Shown: in pieces, positions 42,481 through 50,649 of the stretch | Layout of the letters: each line of letters starts with the position of its first letter | How positions within the stretch are numbered: the stretch's first letter is position 1 | Assembly: GCA_001708385.1 (NCBI GenBank) | Contig: CP012388.1 | Coordinates: forward strand, 3,596,001-3,660,000 | Origin: Flavobacterium psychrophilum | GTDB taxonomy: Bacteria > Bacteroidota > Bacteroidia > Flavobacteriales > Flavobacteriaceae | DNA length: 64,000 bases | Direction: 5' to 3' | Program-made: the position numbers and the translations under genes | Notes under the pieces: model-generated | Seen by the model: only the letters and a program-made list of their open reading frames with translations | Told to the model about the DNA's origin: nothing | Databases searched by the model: none

Positions 42481-43776
42481 TTATCGGTTTGTTGCCGGTG
42501 TAACCGGTTTAGGTGTGGGCGTCGCCGCTGGCTTTGTTGTTACCGGTTTCGGTGTTACTGTGGCAGGTTTACCTGTTGTGGCTGGTTTAGGCACAGCCGG
42601 TGATGTCGTTGCTGATTTAGCTGTTCCGGTTGTATTTGTTGCTGCGGGTCTTGTGGTCGTAGCCGCAGGACGTATGCCCTGAGTAGTCGCTGCAGGTCTT
42701 GGAGTTGCAGGAGCAGTGCCGGGTAGCAATATAGAATCGTCTACTAGTGGCAATATTGTTGGCTGTCCTACTGGAATGTAAATATCCGTAATCCATTCTG
42801 AAGGGCGTTTTGTTTTCTGAACGCCTTTAGTATACATCTCAACGTATTGCCCTGTTGTATTCTCCTGAATACCTTTTTCTACCAAATAGTTCTGTGCTTT
42901 ATCCCAAGCTTCACGAAGGTGAGAGTAATCTCCTTTAAGCGTTGTTTTAACTGCCTGGAATTCAATAAGCTTACCGCCTTCATATTCACTGCCTGTCATA
43001 GTGTGTATCTCTTCTTTAATTGGGATACATACCAGGTAAGACGCTTTGTCTTCTGCTTTATTAATAGTTCTGTACAATATAAATGGAGAACCATTCTTAA
43101 CGATCTTGTTGTCTTTTATAAAGTTCAATAGTTTAGGGAAAGTCTCAGCAGCATTTTTATTGATGTCTGAAATTTTAGATGTAACGGCATGCCCTAAGTA
43201 AAAGGCAGCAGTTTTAGTAATGCGCCCTTTTACCTCTATGTTGTAAACCGCTAGTTCTTTTACAAGGAAGTTGTCAAGGTTGTTCAGTGCTTTCTCAAGT
43301 ACCGATTCCATTTTGTCGTTAACACCGCCTTTTAAAAGTGCATTGGCTTTTTCGCTAAAGCTTAATTCACCTTTAAAGCTAACGGTAACTTTCGTGCTGT
43401 TAAGTGTATCCTTAAATGCCCATTTAATTTCAGAATCAAGGTCGTCAATAACCGCATTCTGAATAATAGAATCGTTTTCGGCAGTTCTTATCGTTTTAAC
43501 TTCGCCGTCATTGTCTTCCTGTTTCCAGCTCATCGCAGCACCGGGACCCGATGTGCTCGGTGCATATGTGAATACCGCAGTAGTATCGCTACCGGTAAAT
43601 ATACCAACGTTTTCCCAGTTCTTATATTCGTTTATATAGTTGTAAAGCACCGCTTTAGGCACTTTTATTACACGCTCTTTTTTGATATCATACTTCCCTT
43701 CCTGAGTAGCTATAAATACGGTAACCGCTATAACAGCCAGAACCAGTAACAGAAATACATATTTTACAATTTTCAT
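42481..43776 (-). CDS. Membrane-anchored SRPBCC/GyrI-like protein with Pro-Thr-Ala tail
   Basis: 431 residues from the ATG at 43776. Residues 3-24 (VKYVFLLLVLAVIAVTVFIA) anchor it. Residues 35-180 are a START/SRPBCC lipid-binding-like fold (RVIKVPKAVLYNYINEYKNW). Residues 190-345 fit the GyrI-like effector domain (EFQAVKTTLKGDYSHLREAW ... MYTKGVQKTKR, ITDIYIPVGQ). The last 80 or so residues are almost only Pro, Thr, Ala and Lys (PAATTTRPAATNTTG, PKPATTGKPATVTPKP), a disordered linker-like tail. Domain pairing suggests small hydrophobic ligand binding; partner and role are unknown. Confidence 0.72.
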   Translation of the reverse strand: MKIVKYVFLLLVLAVIAVTVFIATQEGKYDIKKERVIKVPKAVLYNYINEYKNWENVGIFTGSDTTAVFTYAPSTSGPGAAMSWKQEDNDGEVKTIRTAENDSIIQNAVIDDLDSEIKWAFKDTLNSTKVTVSFKGELSFSEKANALLKGGVNDKMESVLEKALNNLDNFLVKELAVYNIEVKGRITKTAAFYLGHAVTSKISDINKNAAETFPKLLNFIKDNKIVKNGSPFILYRTINKAEDKASYLVCIPIKEEIHTMTGSEYEGGKLIEFQAVKTTLKGDYSHLREAWDKAQNYLVEKGIQENTTGQYVEMYTKGVQKTKRPSEWITDIYIPVGQPTILPLVDDSILLPGTAPATPRPAATTQGIRPAATTTRPAATNTTGTAKSATTSPAVPKPATTGKPATVTPKPVTTKPAATPTPKPVTPATNR

Positions 43777-43868
43777 AAATTGAAAACTTTTAGTTTGTCG
43801 TAAAATTATAAATATTTCCTTTAACAAACCAAATTACTTTCAAAGAGTATGAATTTACGACCAAATAC

Positions 43869-43893
43869 AAAAAAAGGCCTTCGAAAGGCCTTT
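43869..43893 (-). terminator. Terminator of the LpoB operon (minus strand)
   Basis: AAAGGCCTT and AAGGCCTTT around CGA. On the minus strand it is followed by a T run, and it overlaps the stop codon of the 43892 gene by two bases. Confidence 0.8.
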
Positions 43894-44269
43894 ATTTATC
43901 GCATTCTACGAAATCTTCAGGGTAGGGAGATAAACTCACTTTGTCTACAATGAGAAAGATGTCGTCTTCTTTTGTAAAAAGTTCTACTTCATCACTAAGC
44001 TGCGTTGCGGCAAGTGTTTTGCGGTGTGTAGTAATATTGTATTGCTCAATCTTGTCTGTTACGGTATAATTGAACGATATAAGCTCCGGATATTCGCTTC
44101 TAAACTGAACTTTCCAACGGTATTGGCTGCCATTTTTTGGCAATGCTTTTAACCGGAACGAAATTTTAGAATAACAGCTTGTTTTTTGCCAGTCATCCCA
44201 GCCATCGTTGACCTGTGCAGCCATTGCAAAAAAGGCAAGGAGAAAGAAAGATAGTAGTAACTTTTTCAT
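43892..44269 (-). CDS. Small secreted protein of the LpoB operon
   Basis: 125 residues with signal peptide ending AMAAQ. The mature part (GWDDWQKTSCYSKISFRLK, YRWKVQFRSEYPELISFNYTVTD) is beta-rich with two cysteines (Cys32 and the C-terminal ECDK) that could pair. I do not recognise the family. It lies 11 bases downstream of the COG3014 lipoprotein. Proteobacterial LpoB clusters also carry a third small protein (YcfL) of similar size and place, but the sequence similarity here is not clear. Confidence 0.6.
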   Translation of the reverse strand: MKKLLLSFFLLAFFAMAAQVNDGWDDWQKTSCYSKISFRLKALPKNGSQYRWKVQFRSEYPELISFNYTVTDKIEQYNITTHRKTLAATQLSDEVELFTKEDDIFLIVDKVSLSPYPEDFVECDK

Positions 44270-44280
44270 AAACCTATATT

Positions 44281-45810
44281 TTAATTTTTTGGTTTTGCGA
44301 TAGTGCTCTCCTGGCTCAGCGTTGCAGCAGCAGGAGGTGCCTGAAGTGTAAGCGGTACAACCTGTGTTCGGCCCAGATCGAAATAATTTATCAGTTGTAA
44401 TCCCTTTTTGTACGGAATTGTAAGTTTGTCCGTATCGATGATATTATTCGGCCCGTACTTTTTAATTTCAAATGTATTGCTACCTTCTTTAAGGGGAACA
44501 CGGGTATAACTTATGGTTGCGGGAAGCGACTGCCAGTTACGGGTGTCAGCTTTTTCGGTAGCGGCTCCGGCGATATCGCCAGCGACTTTAAATATATCAC
44601 CGCCGTCTTTGCCAAACATTTCTTTACCCAGAGCAGATAGTCCTGCGCTTCCGGCTTTCTTAGCCGCAAAACGCGTTACAAGTTCTACTACTTCGCGAAG
44701 CATCCTGTCTTTAAGGCATTGTTTTGCAATAGAGTTAAAATCCTGTCCTAACTGAAAAGGTAGTTCTTGCCCGTTTGATACAACAACAGCCCTGTTGTAG
44801 AAACTTTGCCTAGTCCTGTATTTAGGTATGGCTAATGCATTAACAGTACCTACATTAAATCCAAGGGGCACCGGCAAAAATATATCAATTACTTTACCGT
44901 CTTCCATATAGGTTGCGTAAAACCAATGGTCTACTGCCGAAAAGCTAAGTACTATCTGATCTTTAGCAGGTGCAAGGCCATTTTCCCAAAAGATAACAGC
45001 TTCTCCCGCTGGTACAGGAAGCGTTGGCTGAACCGGGACACCGTTTTTACCTGTCACTACGGGCTGGTACGGTGCAACGTTATACTTTTTAAGATAAAGG
45101 TTGTATTCGTTTTCAAAACCCATAAGCTTAGCTGTCCTAACCAGGTCATGCTTAAGCTGATCGGGCATTGGAACACCAAAGAATTTACCGCCATCGGCGT
45201 CATAAATTTCGGCAGCATTACGGTAAGCAATAAAAGCGTTGTTTATGTCGCCGGTACTCTCGTAAATAATACCCTGAAGTATCTGAGAAAACGCATCGCG
45301 GCTGTATTTGTTTTTATTTTCAGGATATTTCTGGTTTAATTCCAGAAGTTTAATGTCTATCCTTTTGGCTTCTACAAGGGCTTCGGCAGGTTTTCCAAGG
45401 TGGAAATAATTTAGCGCCATGTAGTAGTGAATAGTTACTTTTTCAAAATCTTCACCTTTATACGGCAGGGCCATTGGGTTTGTTAGCTTACTCGCCACGG
45501 CCTGCCCTACATTGGTTCTTATCTTGTCCTCAATCATAATGTAAGCTTGCTCCAATAGGGCATTGCTTTCGGTATAATTGCCTTGTAAATGTTCAATTTT
45601 ACCCTTTTCCATAAGGTATAAAAGCCTGTTCCTGTCTTTATTCAGAAATCTATTCTTATCTATGCCTTCAATAGCTTTTTTAAAGTTGCCATTATAAAGG
45701 TCGGCCTCAATTGTGGTTTTCATGTTATAGGTGCCACAAGAGTATACGCCGGCCAGCAATAGCATAGCTGCCATTTTAGCAAAAGCGGAAACAGTATTTT
45801 TAAATACCAT
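44281..45810 (-). CDS. COG3014-type TPR lipoprotein
   Basis: 509 residues. The signal has lipobox GVYSC (Cys25). A TPR region (about 40-230) with LLYLMEKGKIEHLQGNYTESN, HYYMALNYFHLGKPAEALVEAKR and YESTGDINNAFIAYRNA is followed by an AVIFWENGLAPAKDQI segment and a beta-rich C-terminal half. This matches the COG3014 lipoprotein found beside LpoB in several phyla. Its role is unknown; the neighbourhood suggests a partner in regulating peptidoglycan synthesis. It lies 15 bases after the LpoB-like gene on the same strand. Confidence 0.78.
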   Translation of the reverse strand: MVFKNTVSAFAKMAAMLLLAGVYSCGTYNMKTTIEADLYNGNFKKAIEGIDKNRFLNKDRNRLLYLMEKGKIEHLQGNYTESNALLEQAYIMIEDKIRTNVGQAVASKLTNPMALPYKGEDFEKVTIHYYMALNYFHLGKPAEALVEAKRIDIKLLELNQKYPENKNKYSRDAFSQILQGIIYESTGDINNAFIAYRNAAEIYDADGGKFFGVPMPDQLKHDLVRTAKLMGFENEYNLYLKKYNVAPYQPVVTGKNGVPVQPTLPVPAGEAVIFWENGLAPAKDQIVLSFSAVDHWFYATYMEDGKVIDIFLPVPLGFNVGTVNALAIPKYRTRQSFYNRAVVVSNGQELPFQLGQDFNSIAKQCLKDRMLREVVELVTRFAAKKAGSAGLSALGKEMFGKDGGDIFKVAGDIAGAATEKADTRNWQSLPATISYTRVPLKEGSNTFEIKKYGPNNIIDTDKLTIPYKKGLQLINYFDLGRTQVVPLTLQAPPAAATLSQESTIAKPKN

Positions 45811-45825
45811 ACAGTTAATCAGGAA

Positions 45826-46416
45826 TTACTTGATGTATTTTTTGATCTTTTTGTCGCCAATCCAAACCTTTTCATTCGTTTGAATGTTGGTAAGCTCAAG
45901 ATCTATCTGGTAGTAAACTGTTTTTTCTTTTTTATTAGCATCAACAATAGAATTTATAGTTCCCTGAACCATAAAGTCTGCACCATTTTCAAGTCCGAAT
46001 TTTTTCATGGTAGACTGAGATGCAAAGTTTTGCTGATCTGCTCTTTCTGCTCTTATCTCTTCACGTTTGTTACCGGCCTGAACCAGTTTTATCCTGCCTG
46101 AGTTGATAATTGCTTTCTCGATATCTTTAGAGAACGTTTCTGCCTCAATATGCTCGTGCGATTTATTTGTGATAAGTCCAACAATAAGAACCGGTTTTTT
46201 ACCTGCGTTTTCAGATGCAAAAGTGCTGTACCATGAATGATCAAGAAGTTCTCCGGTAATTTCTTCTGCAGTAAGCCTTGAATCGGTTTCATTCCATCTT
46301 CCGCTAAGATCGGTTACGGTTGTTTCGCTTACGCGCGATACTTTTGGACTGCCGCAGTTTGATAAAGTAAGACCTAATGCTGCCGCTAAAATAAATTTGT
46401 AGGTACTTGTTCTCAT
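45826..46416 (-). CDS. LpoB-like penicillin-binding protein activator (lipoprotein)
   Basis: 196 residues: lipobox LSNC (Cys21), then an LpoB-type alpha/beta domain: LIVGLITNKSHEHIEAETFSK, EKAIINSGRIKLVQAG, and NGADFMVQGTINSIVDANKK with DLELTNIQTNEKVWIG. E. coli LpoB is an outer-membrane lipoprotein that activates PBP1b; the function in Flavobacteriia is not proven. It is first in a three-gene operon with the COG3014 lipoprotein. The large LysM/binding-protein gene at 31317-33263 is a second candidate synthase activator. Confidence 0.8.
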   Translation of the reverse strand: MRTSTYKFILAAALGLTLSNCGSPKVSRVSETTVTDLSGRWNETDSRLTAEEITGELLDHSWYSTFASENAGKKPVLIVGLITNKSHEHIEAETFSKDIEKAIINSGRIKLVQAGNKREEIRAERADQQNFASQSTMKKFGLENGADFMVQGTINSIVDANKKEKTVYYQIDLELTNIQTNEKVWIGDKKIKKYIK

Positions 46417-46524
46417 GTTATAGTTTATTGATTAATGATTCAAATATATTAAAATTATGCTTGTTAATTTATTCTTAAACAAAGAATGTGCCAATGAATG
46501 GGTTACTGCCATATTTAACCAGAA

Positions 46525-46545
46525 AACACTCTTTTAAAGAGTGTT
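46525..46545. repeat. Palindrome AACACTCTTT-T-AAAGAGTGTT
   Basis: A perfect 10-bp inverted repeat with a one-base centre and no T run. Its place upstream of the LpoB operon fits an operator better than a terminator. Confidence 0.55.
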
Positions 46546-46811
46546 CACTGATTGGTTTTTGATTGATAACCGGTTGGTTTTTGACTTTATGTATTTCTAA
46601 GTGGCGGATATTCAAGTATAGATAACTGCAATTACCGACAACTAAAAAATATTGTAGTCGCCTCTCAGGTATCGCCTTTGTTTGGCAAAAGCACTTTTTC
46701 TTTTGCCCGGAAGTATTGAGACGATAAATTTTTTAATTAACAAGGATAATTTGGTTAATGTAGTCATGGTTGTTTGTATTGGTATTGCAAATATGGAATA
46801 TGATATAAAAC

Positions 46812-46840
46812 AAAAAAATACCCATAAGTGGGTATTTTTT
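46812..46840 (-). terminator. Terminator of the two-component operon
   Basis: AAAAATACCCA and TGGGTATTTTT pair around TAAG. The A run on its left gives a T run on the minus strand downstream of the response regulator. Confidence 0.85.
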
Positions 46841-46865
46841 ATACGTTTTGTAATCCTAAACGGTT

Positions 46866-47480
46866 TTAGAAATCGTATTTTTTTTCCATGGAATAGCGTA
46901 AGAGCTCGCTTTTACCCTGAAGGCTTAATTTTTTAAGTATGTTTTTTCGATGGGTGTCTACCGTGGTCTTACCTATGAATAATATCTCTGCAATTTCCTG
47001 AGAAGTTTTGCCTTCGCCGATAAGTTTCACTATTTCCAGTTCACGTTTGCTAAGCGGTACATCGTTATCACTCTTTTTTGCGCTGGTATTTTTAAGGCTG
47101 GAATCAAAGAAAGTTTCCCCATTCATAACAGATCGTATTGCCGCCAATACAATTTTAAGCGATGAGTTTTTCATAATATAACCCGATGCTCCTGCATCCT
47201 GCATCTGTGTAATAGCCTCATCCTGTTCGAACATGCTAAATGCGATAACCTTTGTGTTGGGAAATTTTTTTTTTAAATGCCTTGTAGCGGTAATACCATC
47301 CATTTTCGGCATGCGTATATCGGTAAGTACGACATCGGGTTGTTTGAGCCTTACGATTTCTAAAAGCCTTTCGCCGTCATTAGCTTCGCCAACAACTTTT
47401 ATGTCATCTTCATATTCCAGGAATATTTTTATTCCGTCAATAAGCGATTGGTGATCTTCTGCAATAACAATATTAATCAT
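46866..47480 (-). CDS. NarL/FixJ-type response regulator
   Basis: 204 residues. The receiver domain has the acidic pair near IAEDHQSL, the phosphoacceptor Asp in VVLTDIRMPKMDG and the Lys of GYIMKNSS. The C-terminal LuxR-type helix-turn-helix is LSKRELEIVKLIGEGKTSQEI and GKTTVDTHRKNILKKL. It is the partner of the sensor kinase immediately upstream (8-base overlap). The input signal and target genes are unknown. Confidence 0.93.
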   Translation of the reverse strand: MINIVIAEDHQSLIDGIKIFLEYEDDIKVVGEANDGERLLEIVRLKQPDVVLTDIRMPKMDGITATRHLKKKFPNTKVIAFSMFEQDEAITQMQDAGASGYIMKNSSLKIVLAAIRSVMNGETFFDSSLKNTSAKKSDNDVPLSKRELEIVKLIGEGKTSQEIAEILFIGKTTVDTHRKNILKKLSLQGKSELLRYSMEKKYDF

Positions 47481-49266
47481 TTATCGGTATATCTATAATT
47501 ATAGTTGTGCCTCTGCCCGGAGTACTGTCTATTTCCAGCGTACCGCCAAGCTGTGCTATCTTTTTCTTTATATTTTGTAATCCCATTCCGTCGGCTGTAT
47601 CTGCTTTGCTACTGTCAAAGCCAACGCCGTTATCTTCAATAATTATATTGATATTTTCGTCATGGTTAGTAAGGTGAATAGTCGCCTCATTAGCCTGAGA
47701 GTGTTTTATAATGTTGGTAGATAACTCCTGTACTGCCCTAAAGATAGTAATTTCCAGAGTGTTTTCCAGCCTTTCGTTAAAGCCGAAAGCAACAACCTGG
47801 ATTTGGAGTTTTCCGGGAATTGATATTTTATCTGCCAATTTTTTAATAGCTGGGATAAGTCCTTCGCTGGCAAAAACCCCGGCATTTTTAGCGTGTGCAA
47901 TACGCCTAACCTTTTGGTACGCTTCTTCAATAAGCTCGTCGGTACGTTCGTACAGTTTATTTTCTTCTTCCCTTAGTTCGTTTTTTCGTAGTTTAAGGTT
48001 TTCAAAATTAAGCTTAAGGGTTGCAAGCATGCTGCCCAGGTTGTCATGAAGATCGTTCGCAATGCGCTGGCGTTCTTTTTCCTGGCCTTCAAGCATAATA
48101 TCTATGCTATGCAGTTCATATTCTTTTAAAGTTTTCTCAAATTTCTGCTGTTCTATTAGTTTTTCCTGTTTGGATATTTTTTCCCTTCTTCTGGCATTTT
48201 TAATTATCAGGAATCCTATTACCAAAACGGCAATAAAAGCGATTATACCCGAATAAATTAATATCCAACTCGTTTTTACTTTACTTTTTAAAAGGTTGTT
48301 TTCCAGTTCTTTTTCTTTAGTCTGGTACTTAACCTGAATATCATTGATAGCAATATTTTGTTCAGCATTTTTTATACTGTCCGCATACATTTTTGATATT
48401 TTAAGGTACTTATACGCATTGGCATAGTCACCTAACGAATCATAATTTATATAAATAGTTTCATTAATGTATTCATTAATAGTGCCACGGTATTTTTTTA
48501 ACGGCAGATTGTCAGCCATTTTTAGAAATTCAATGGCTTTATTATATTTTTTTAAATAGTGATAAGCAGCCGCCTGGTTTACATAATTAAAATGCAGATC
48601 TTCAACATCACCAAAGCTTTTAATATCCTTTAATTGTCTTTCAAGGTAGTAGAGTGCAGAATCAGGTTTGTGTATGTGTTCTGTGTAGACAACAGCAATG
48701 TGAGTATTTAGCCATGAAGCTGATTTTTTGTCGCCCAGATCAGTATACAGCTGCATTGCTTTGCGATAATACATGATACTTTTTTTCGGCTCAGTTTCCA
48801 TGTATTCCTCAGCCAATGCAGTATATGCTTTTGATAAATGTAGTGGTTTACGAGTTTTATTGGCGTAAGCTACATACTCATCCAGATAAGGTTTGTAAGA
48901 TGTTGGGCTGTTTTCCTGTGAGGAGATAAGATTGTAAAGCAAACGGCTGGTTTCCATGGCCATGTCTGTACTATCTGCCTCTGTATAAAGCTTTTTCGCT
49001 AATTTAAAATGAGTAAAAGCTTTACTAAATTCATCGTCGTAATCGTACAATCTTGCGAATAACAGATTATATAAAGCCTTATCAGGTTTTGAGAGTTTCG
49101 ACTCATTTATTTTTTTTAGCTTGGTCGCAGTGTTTTTATATTCTTCTAAATCAATTTCTTTTCTAATAGAAATAAGATTTTCAGAATAACGCGATTGGCA
49201 AAAAGCCCTGCTTATAAACAAATTTATAAGCAGGAAAAAAAATACTTTACTGAAAGGCTTTATCAT
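47473..49266 (-). CDS. TPR sensor histidine kinase (HisKA_3 type)
   Basis: 597 residues. Signal peptide (ending SRAFCQ), then about seven TPR-like helix pairs in the periplasmic part (residues 25-320), one membrane helix near 333-353 (ILIYSGIIAFIAVLVIGFLI), a coiled coil, and a cytosolic kinase. The HisKA_3 box ERQRIANDLHDNLGSMLATL carries the phosphoacceptor His, and the ATPase boxes are all intact: FRAVQELSTNIIKHSQA, DNGVGFDSS and GMGLQNIKKKIAQLGG. It pairs with the overlapping NarL-type regulator. The TPR input domain is the same kind as in the degenerate kinase at 394-2166. Confidence 0.93.
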   Translation of the reverse strand: MIKPFSKVFFFLLINLFISRAFCQSRYSENLISIRKEIDLEEYKNTATKLKKINESKLSKPDKALYNLLFARLYDYDDEFSKAFTHFKLAKKLYTEADSTDMAMETSRLLYNLISSQENSPTSYKPYLDEYVAYANKTRKPLHLSKAYTALAEEYMETEPKKSIMYYRKAMQLYTDLGDKKSASWLNTHIAVVYTEHIHKPDSALYYLERQLKDIKSFGDVEDLHFNYVNQAAAYHYLKKYNKAIEFLKMADNLPLKKYRGTINEYINETIYINYDSLGDYANAYKYLKISKMYADSIKNAEQNIAINDIQVKYQTKEKELENNLLKSKVKTSWILIYSGIIAFIAVLVIGFLIIKNARRREKISKQEKLIEQQKFEKTLKEYELHSIDIMLEGQEKERQRIANDLHDNLGSMLATLKLNFENLKLRKNELREEENKLYERTDELIEEAYQKVRRIAHAKNAGVFASEGLIPAIKKLADKISIPGKLQIQVVAFGFNERLENTLEITIFRAVQELSTNIIKHSQANEATIHLTNHDENINIIIEDNGVGFDSSKADTADGMGLQNIKKKIAQLGGTLEIDSTPGRGTTIIIDIPIND

Positions 49267-49267
49267 A

Positions 49268-49795
49268 TTAAATTTTTGGAATACGGCTTACTCCTGTTTT
49301 TCTTGGTTTATTTGCGGTTAACTCCATAGTTTGTTGAAAGTTGCCGTTTAGTATAAGGTTGTTATAAATTGCGGGAACCTCGTCAAATGCTTTTTCTGCG
49401 TCTGATCTTCTTTCCAATTCGTCATCAGAAGTATCATGGTATATAATTACGAAAGACTCTATATCTTCGTCTAATTTGTCAAAAGAAGAATATGTAGCTA
49501 AGTTATCAAGGCAAGTACATTGATTAAACATAAACGGATAGCTGTGTATCGTCGCATCATTATCGTAACTACTTAGATCCTCGCCATTATCATCCGTTTT
49601 CTTCATGCATACAAAAAGAGCATTATACTTCTGTCCGTTTACTATCTGAGAAAGATCATAAATAGTAAATAAGTAAGGGTTTTCAGGATCTTCCGTAGGT
49701 AGTAACAGGTTTAGTAAGCCTTTTTTTACGCCGTAATTGCTCGTGTCCGAGCTTAAAGTATACGTTTTGTCTGAAGTGTCGATTGAGTCTGGCAT
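49268..49795 (-). CDS. Unknown protein upstream of the two-component genes
   Basis: 175 residues, acidic, with no signal peptide. Segments include YGVKKGLLNLLLPTEDPENP, FTIYDLSQIVNGQKYNALFV and a Cys pair in FNQCTCLDNLATY. I do not recognise a family. The stop at 49268-49270 is one base before the kinase start codon at 49266, so it is co-translated with the sensor kinase. This placement suggests a signal-related role, but nothing in the sequence defines it. Confidence 0.6.
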   Translation of the reverse strand: MPDSIDTSDKTYTLSSDTSNYGVKKGLLNLLLPTEDPENPYLFTIYDLSQIVNGQKYNALFVCMKKTDDNGEDLSSYDNDATIHSYPFMFNQCTCLDNLATYSSFDKLDEDIESFVIIYHDTSDDELERRSDAEKAFDEVPAIYNNLILNGNFQQTMELTANKPRKTGVSRIPKI

Positions 49796-49847
49796 AATGT
49801 GTATTGTATTTAATGGTTAATGTTTGCAAATTTCAAAAAGTAAGTAT

Positions 49848-49880
49848 AAAAAAAAATCCCCATTAGTGGGGATTTTTAGT
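49848..49880 (-). terminator. Terminator of the small membrane gene
   Basis: AAAAATCCCCA and TGGGGATTTTT around TTAG. The T run on the minus strand matches the leftward gene at 49895-50083. Confidence 0.85.
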
Positions 49881-49894
49881 ATAATTAATTAAGG

Positions 49895-50083
49895 TTATTC
49901 TTTCATGTAAGCTTTTAGTACGAATAGCAATGCTATAAAGGTTAGAAATGCTATAAGGATTTTATAGGTACCTTTATAATGCTTTTTATGCAGTTTAAGG
50001 TCTTTACGATAAACGTATATCATTGCAATAACAAAAACTACAATGAAAAATATGGCGAAGTAAATTTGTCCCGATGTGAACAT
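49895..50083 (-). CDS. Small two-helix membrane protein
   Basis: 62 residues from the ATG at 50083. A TTG start six codons earlier lies inside the promoter box and is rejected. Two membrane segments, IYFAIFFIVVFVIAMIYVY and ILIAFLTFIALLFVLKAY, flank a short basic loop (RKDLKLHKKHYKGTYK). It is a conserved-looking small inner-membrane protein of unknown role, divergent from the MazG-like gene. Confidence 0.7.
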   Translation of the reverse strand: MFTSGQIYFAIFFIVVFVIAMIYVYRKDLKLHKKHYKGTYKILIAFLTFIALLFVLKAYMKE

Positions 50084-50098
50084 GTTGAAATCTTTTTG

Positions 50099-50106
50099 CA
50101 AATGTA
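50099..50106 (-). promoter_or_regulatory. -7 element of the small membrane gene
   Basis: On the minus strand TACATTTG, a perfect TAnnTTTG, 15 bases upstream of the ATG at 50083. This decides the start. Confidence 0.6.
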
Positions 50107-50157
50107 CAATATCAGGCTCTTATTTATAACTATTTTTAGTTCACAAATTTTTATAAA

Positions 50158-50541
50158 ATGAAAAAACAATTAGACGCTGTAAAAGAATTTCATACTTCTT
50201 TTGGAGTTGGCGTAAGCGAAATACCAAAAGCGACCCTAGGCGATGCAGTAAACCTGCTTCGTTATAACCTGATGAAAGAAGAAAATGAAGAGTACTACGA
50301 AGCGGTTCAGAATAACGACATTGTAGAAATTGCCGATGCCCTTGGCGATATGCTTTACATATTATGCGGTACTATTATAAGCCACGGGCTACAGTACAAG
50401 ATAGAAGAAGTGTTTGATGAAATTCAGAGAAGCAATATGAGTAAATTGGGTGCCGATGGTAAGCCTATTTACCGCGAAGATGGTAAGGTAATGAAGGGGC
50501 CAAACTATTTCAGGCCAAATTTCGAAGAGATACTTAAATAG
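50158..50541 (+). CDS. MazG/HisE-like nucleotide pyrophosphohydrolase
   Basis: 127 residues, all-alpha. The metal-binding motif is spread over EENEEYYEAV and EIADALGDMLYI, the E-x2-E ... E-x2-D pattern of the all-alpha NTP pyrophosphatase superfamily (MazG, dUTPase type 2 and HisE-like proteins). Such enzymes clean up modified or excess NTPs. The C-terminal DGKPIYREDGKVMKGPNYF segment is typical of the phosphoribosyl-ATP pyrophosphohydrolase-like subgroup, yet no his genes are near. The substrate is unknown. Confidence 0.82.
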   Translation: MKKQLDAVKEFHTSFGVGVSEIPKATLGDAVNLLRYNLMKEENEEYYEAVQNNDIVEIADALGDMLYILCGTIISHGLQYKIEEVFDEIQRSNMSKLGADGKPIYREDGKVMKGPNYFRPNFEEILK

Positions 50542-50581
50542 TTATTGGTTGTCCGCCTCCGGTAACAATCTTTTTAAACAT

Positions 50582-50608
50582 AAAAAACCGGGATTAACCC
50601 GGTTTTTA
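50582..50608. terminator. Bidirectional terminator
   Basis: AAAAACCGGG and CCCGGTTTTT around ATTAA between the convergent MazG-like and ilvE genes. Confidence 0.85.
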
Positions 50609-50649
50609 TGTGGTTTTCAGTTAACTGCAACCTTAAGTTCGAAAAACAA

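Larger units (their letters stand above)
46417..46865. other. 449-base gap upstream of the LpoB operon
   Basis: CAAATATA at 46441-46448 is TATATTTG on the minus strand, a perfect -7 box for the LpoB operon with a predicted leader of about 21 bases. A 10-bp palindrome lies at 46525-46545. TTGGTTTTTGA is repeated at 46552-46562 and 46574-46584. The response-regulator terminator is at 46812-46840. A weak open frame at 46682-46936 runs into the terminator and the regulator gene and has no coding character. Confidence 0.5.

Noticed and set aside
46682..46936. 84-codon open frame upstream of the response regulator's end
   Set aside because: It runs across a terminator and into the opposite-strand regulator gene and has no family features.
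50084..50101. TTG start of the small membrane protein
   Set aside because: The six extra codons cover the promoter box; the ATG at 50083 has a normal leader.
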